From Limisphaerales bacterium (GTDB lineage: Bacteria; Verrucomicrobiota; Verrucomicrobiia; Limisphaerales; UBA1100), in the NCBI GenBank assembly GCA_014382585.1, contig JACNJL010000028.1, forward strand, positions 62,001 to 126,000: a stretch of DNA of 64,000 bases, read 5' to 3'. Below the pieces are notes generated by a model. That model was given only the letters and a program-made list of their open reading frames with translations, was not told the origin of the DNA and ran no database searches. Below are positions 63,242 to 64,000 of the stretch, in pieces (the stretch's first letter is position 1; each line of letters starts with the position of its first letter). Both the position numbers and the translations under genes were made by a program.

Positions 63242-64000
63242 GTGTTTGAACTGCATCAGCCTTACCCGCCAGCGGGAGACCAACCGGAGGCGATTGCGCA
63301 GTTGTCGGCCGGGCTGAAGGAGGGCTTGGCACATCAGGTTTTGCTGGGAGTGACGGGGAGCGGCAAGACGTTTACGATGGCGAATGTCATCGATCAAACC
63401 AACCGTCCCACGTTGGTAATTTCCCACAACAAAACACTGGCGGCGCAATTGTACGCGGAGTTCAAAACTTTTTTCCCGAAGAACGCCGTGGAATATTTCG
63501 TGAGCTATTTCGATTATTTCCAGCCCGAGGCGTACATTCCGCGCACTGATACGTTCATCGAAAAAGATTCATCGGTGAACGAGGAAATCGAGCGGATGCG
63601 GCTCTCGACGATGGGCTCGCTGATGAGTCGGCGCGATGTGGTGGTGGTGGCCAGCGTGTCGTGCATCTACGGCATCAGCAGCCGCGAGGATTACGAGGCG
63701 CTGATGGTGCCTCTGGCGGGCGGACAAAATATCACGCGCGAACAATTGCTATCGCGTTTGGTGGATATTCAATACGCGCGAAACGATGTGGCCTTCGAGC
63801 GCGGGCAATTCCGCGTGCGCGGCGATACGGTGGACATCCGCACCTCCAACACGGAGGACGCCATTCGCGTGGAATTTTTCGGCGACGAAATTGAACGCAT
63901 CCAGCGCTTTGATCCGCTCACGGGGAATACGATTGAGACGCTGCCGGCCACCACGATTTTTCCTGGCAAACAATTCGTCACTCAGGGCGACAAAATGAAG
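63242..64000 (+). CDS. uvrB: Excinuclease ABC subunit B, partial
   Basis: UvrB is the damage-verification helicase of nucleotide excision repair, acting with UvrA and UvrC. The window contains its first 253 codons; the rest lies past the right edge (full proteins are about 670 residues). It begins with GTG and reads VFELHQPYPPAGDQPEAIAQL. The Walker A motif is GVTGSGKTF near residue 40, and the DNA-clamping beta-hairpin region follows in YFDYFQPEAYIPRTDTFIEK near 95, then EEIERMRLSTMGSLMSRRDVVVVASVSCIYG. The frame stays open to the end of the window. It is divergent from hemW with a 68-base gap. Confidence 0.96.
   Translation, partial: MFELHQPYPPAGDQPEAIAQLSAGLKEGLAHQVLLGVTGSGKTFTMANVIDQTNRPTLVISHNKTLAAQLYAEFKTFFPKNAVEYFVSYFDYFQPEAYIPRTDTFIEKDSSVNEEIERMRLSTMGSLMSRRDVVVVASVSCIYGISSREDYEALMVPLAGGQNITREQLLSRLVDIQYARNDVAFERGQFRVRGDTVDIRTSNTEDAIRVEFFGDEIERIQRFDPLTGNTIETLPATTIFPGKQFVTQGDKMK

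Overview
The window reads as chromosome from a Gram-negative bacterium of the PVC group, most likely a Verrucomicrobiota of the Pedosphaera/Limisphaerales type; this assignment is inferred from gene content, not from a marker tree. The evidence is three sets of genes typical of Planctomycetes and Verrucomicrobia (DUF1501, DUF1549/DUF1553, DUF1552 and DUF1587/1592/1588/1585 proteins with c-type haem motifs), many Tat and Sec signal peptides, an lpxB gene (hence an LPS outer membrane), a eukaryote-type glutamine synthetase (GSII), and starts that mostly lack a clear Shine-Dalgarno sequence. Almost all of the window looks GC-rich and gene-dense. The exception is an AT-rich patch at about 59.3-60.8 kb.

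Layout. 0-8.2 kb (minus strand): a partial M3 oligoendopeptidase, a membrane C39-like peptidase, a DUF885 metallopeptidase and a two-domain glycogen debranching enzyme. 8.2-11.9 kb: the S-adenosylmethionine cycle genes ahcY and metK, divergent from an ArsR-HTH/methyltransferase fusion that is probably their regulator. 11.9-24.5 kb (minus): a long co-directional run of exported proteins, containing a DUF1549/1553-DUF1501 pair, a DUF1592-DUF1552 pair, a DUF3500 protein and a propeller-M28-PDZ peptidase. 24.6-26.7 kb (plus): a PQQ-type propeller protein and a sugar isomerase-like protein, then tRNA-Ala(GGC). 26.9-29.7 kb: SufT and an ABC exporter pair. 29.7-36.4 kb (minus): a third DUF1549/1553-DUF1501 set with the redox regulator rex inside it and a sugar dehydrogenase-cytochrome gene translationally coupled upstream. 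36.4-40.3 kb: lpxB, a Gfo/Idh/MocA oxidoreductase, gpsA and thrH.

40.4-45.6 kb is a nitrogen locus: glnK-amtB-glnA and a second amtB-glnK, each transcription unit preceded by a sigma-54-type (-24/-12) promoter. 45.9-50.6 kb holds one giant DUF2723 membrane protein with C-terminal repeats. 50.6-54.9 kb is a tightly overlapping aspS-grpE-dnaJ-rsmE set. 55-59.2 kb has a VCBS-repeat protein, a small lipoprotein and ppdK. The AT-rich patch carries two exported orphan proteins. The right end has an AhbA/AhbB-like (siroheme decarboxylase-family) protein, hemW and the start of uvrB.

I saw no transposase, phage gene or CRISPR array. The non-coding structure worth attention is a REP-like palindrome family (2.3 and 62.0 kb), a perfect 24-bp inverted repeat at 16.6 kb, a 70-bp nested palindrome between a Gfo/Idh gene and gpsA, and the two nitrogen promoters with nearby palindromes.
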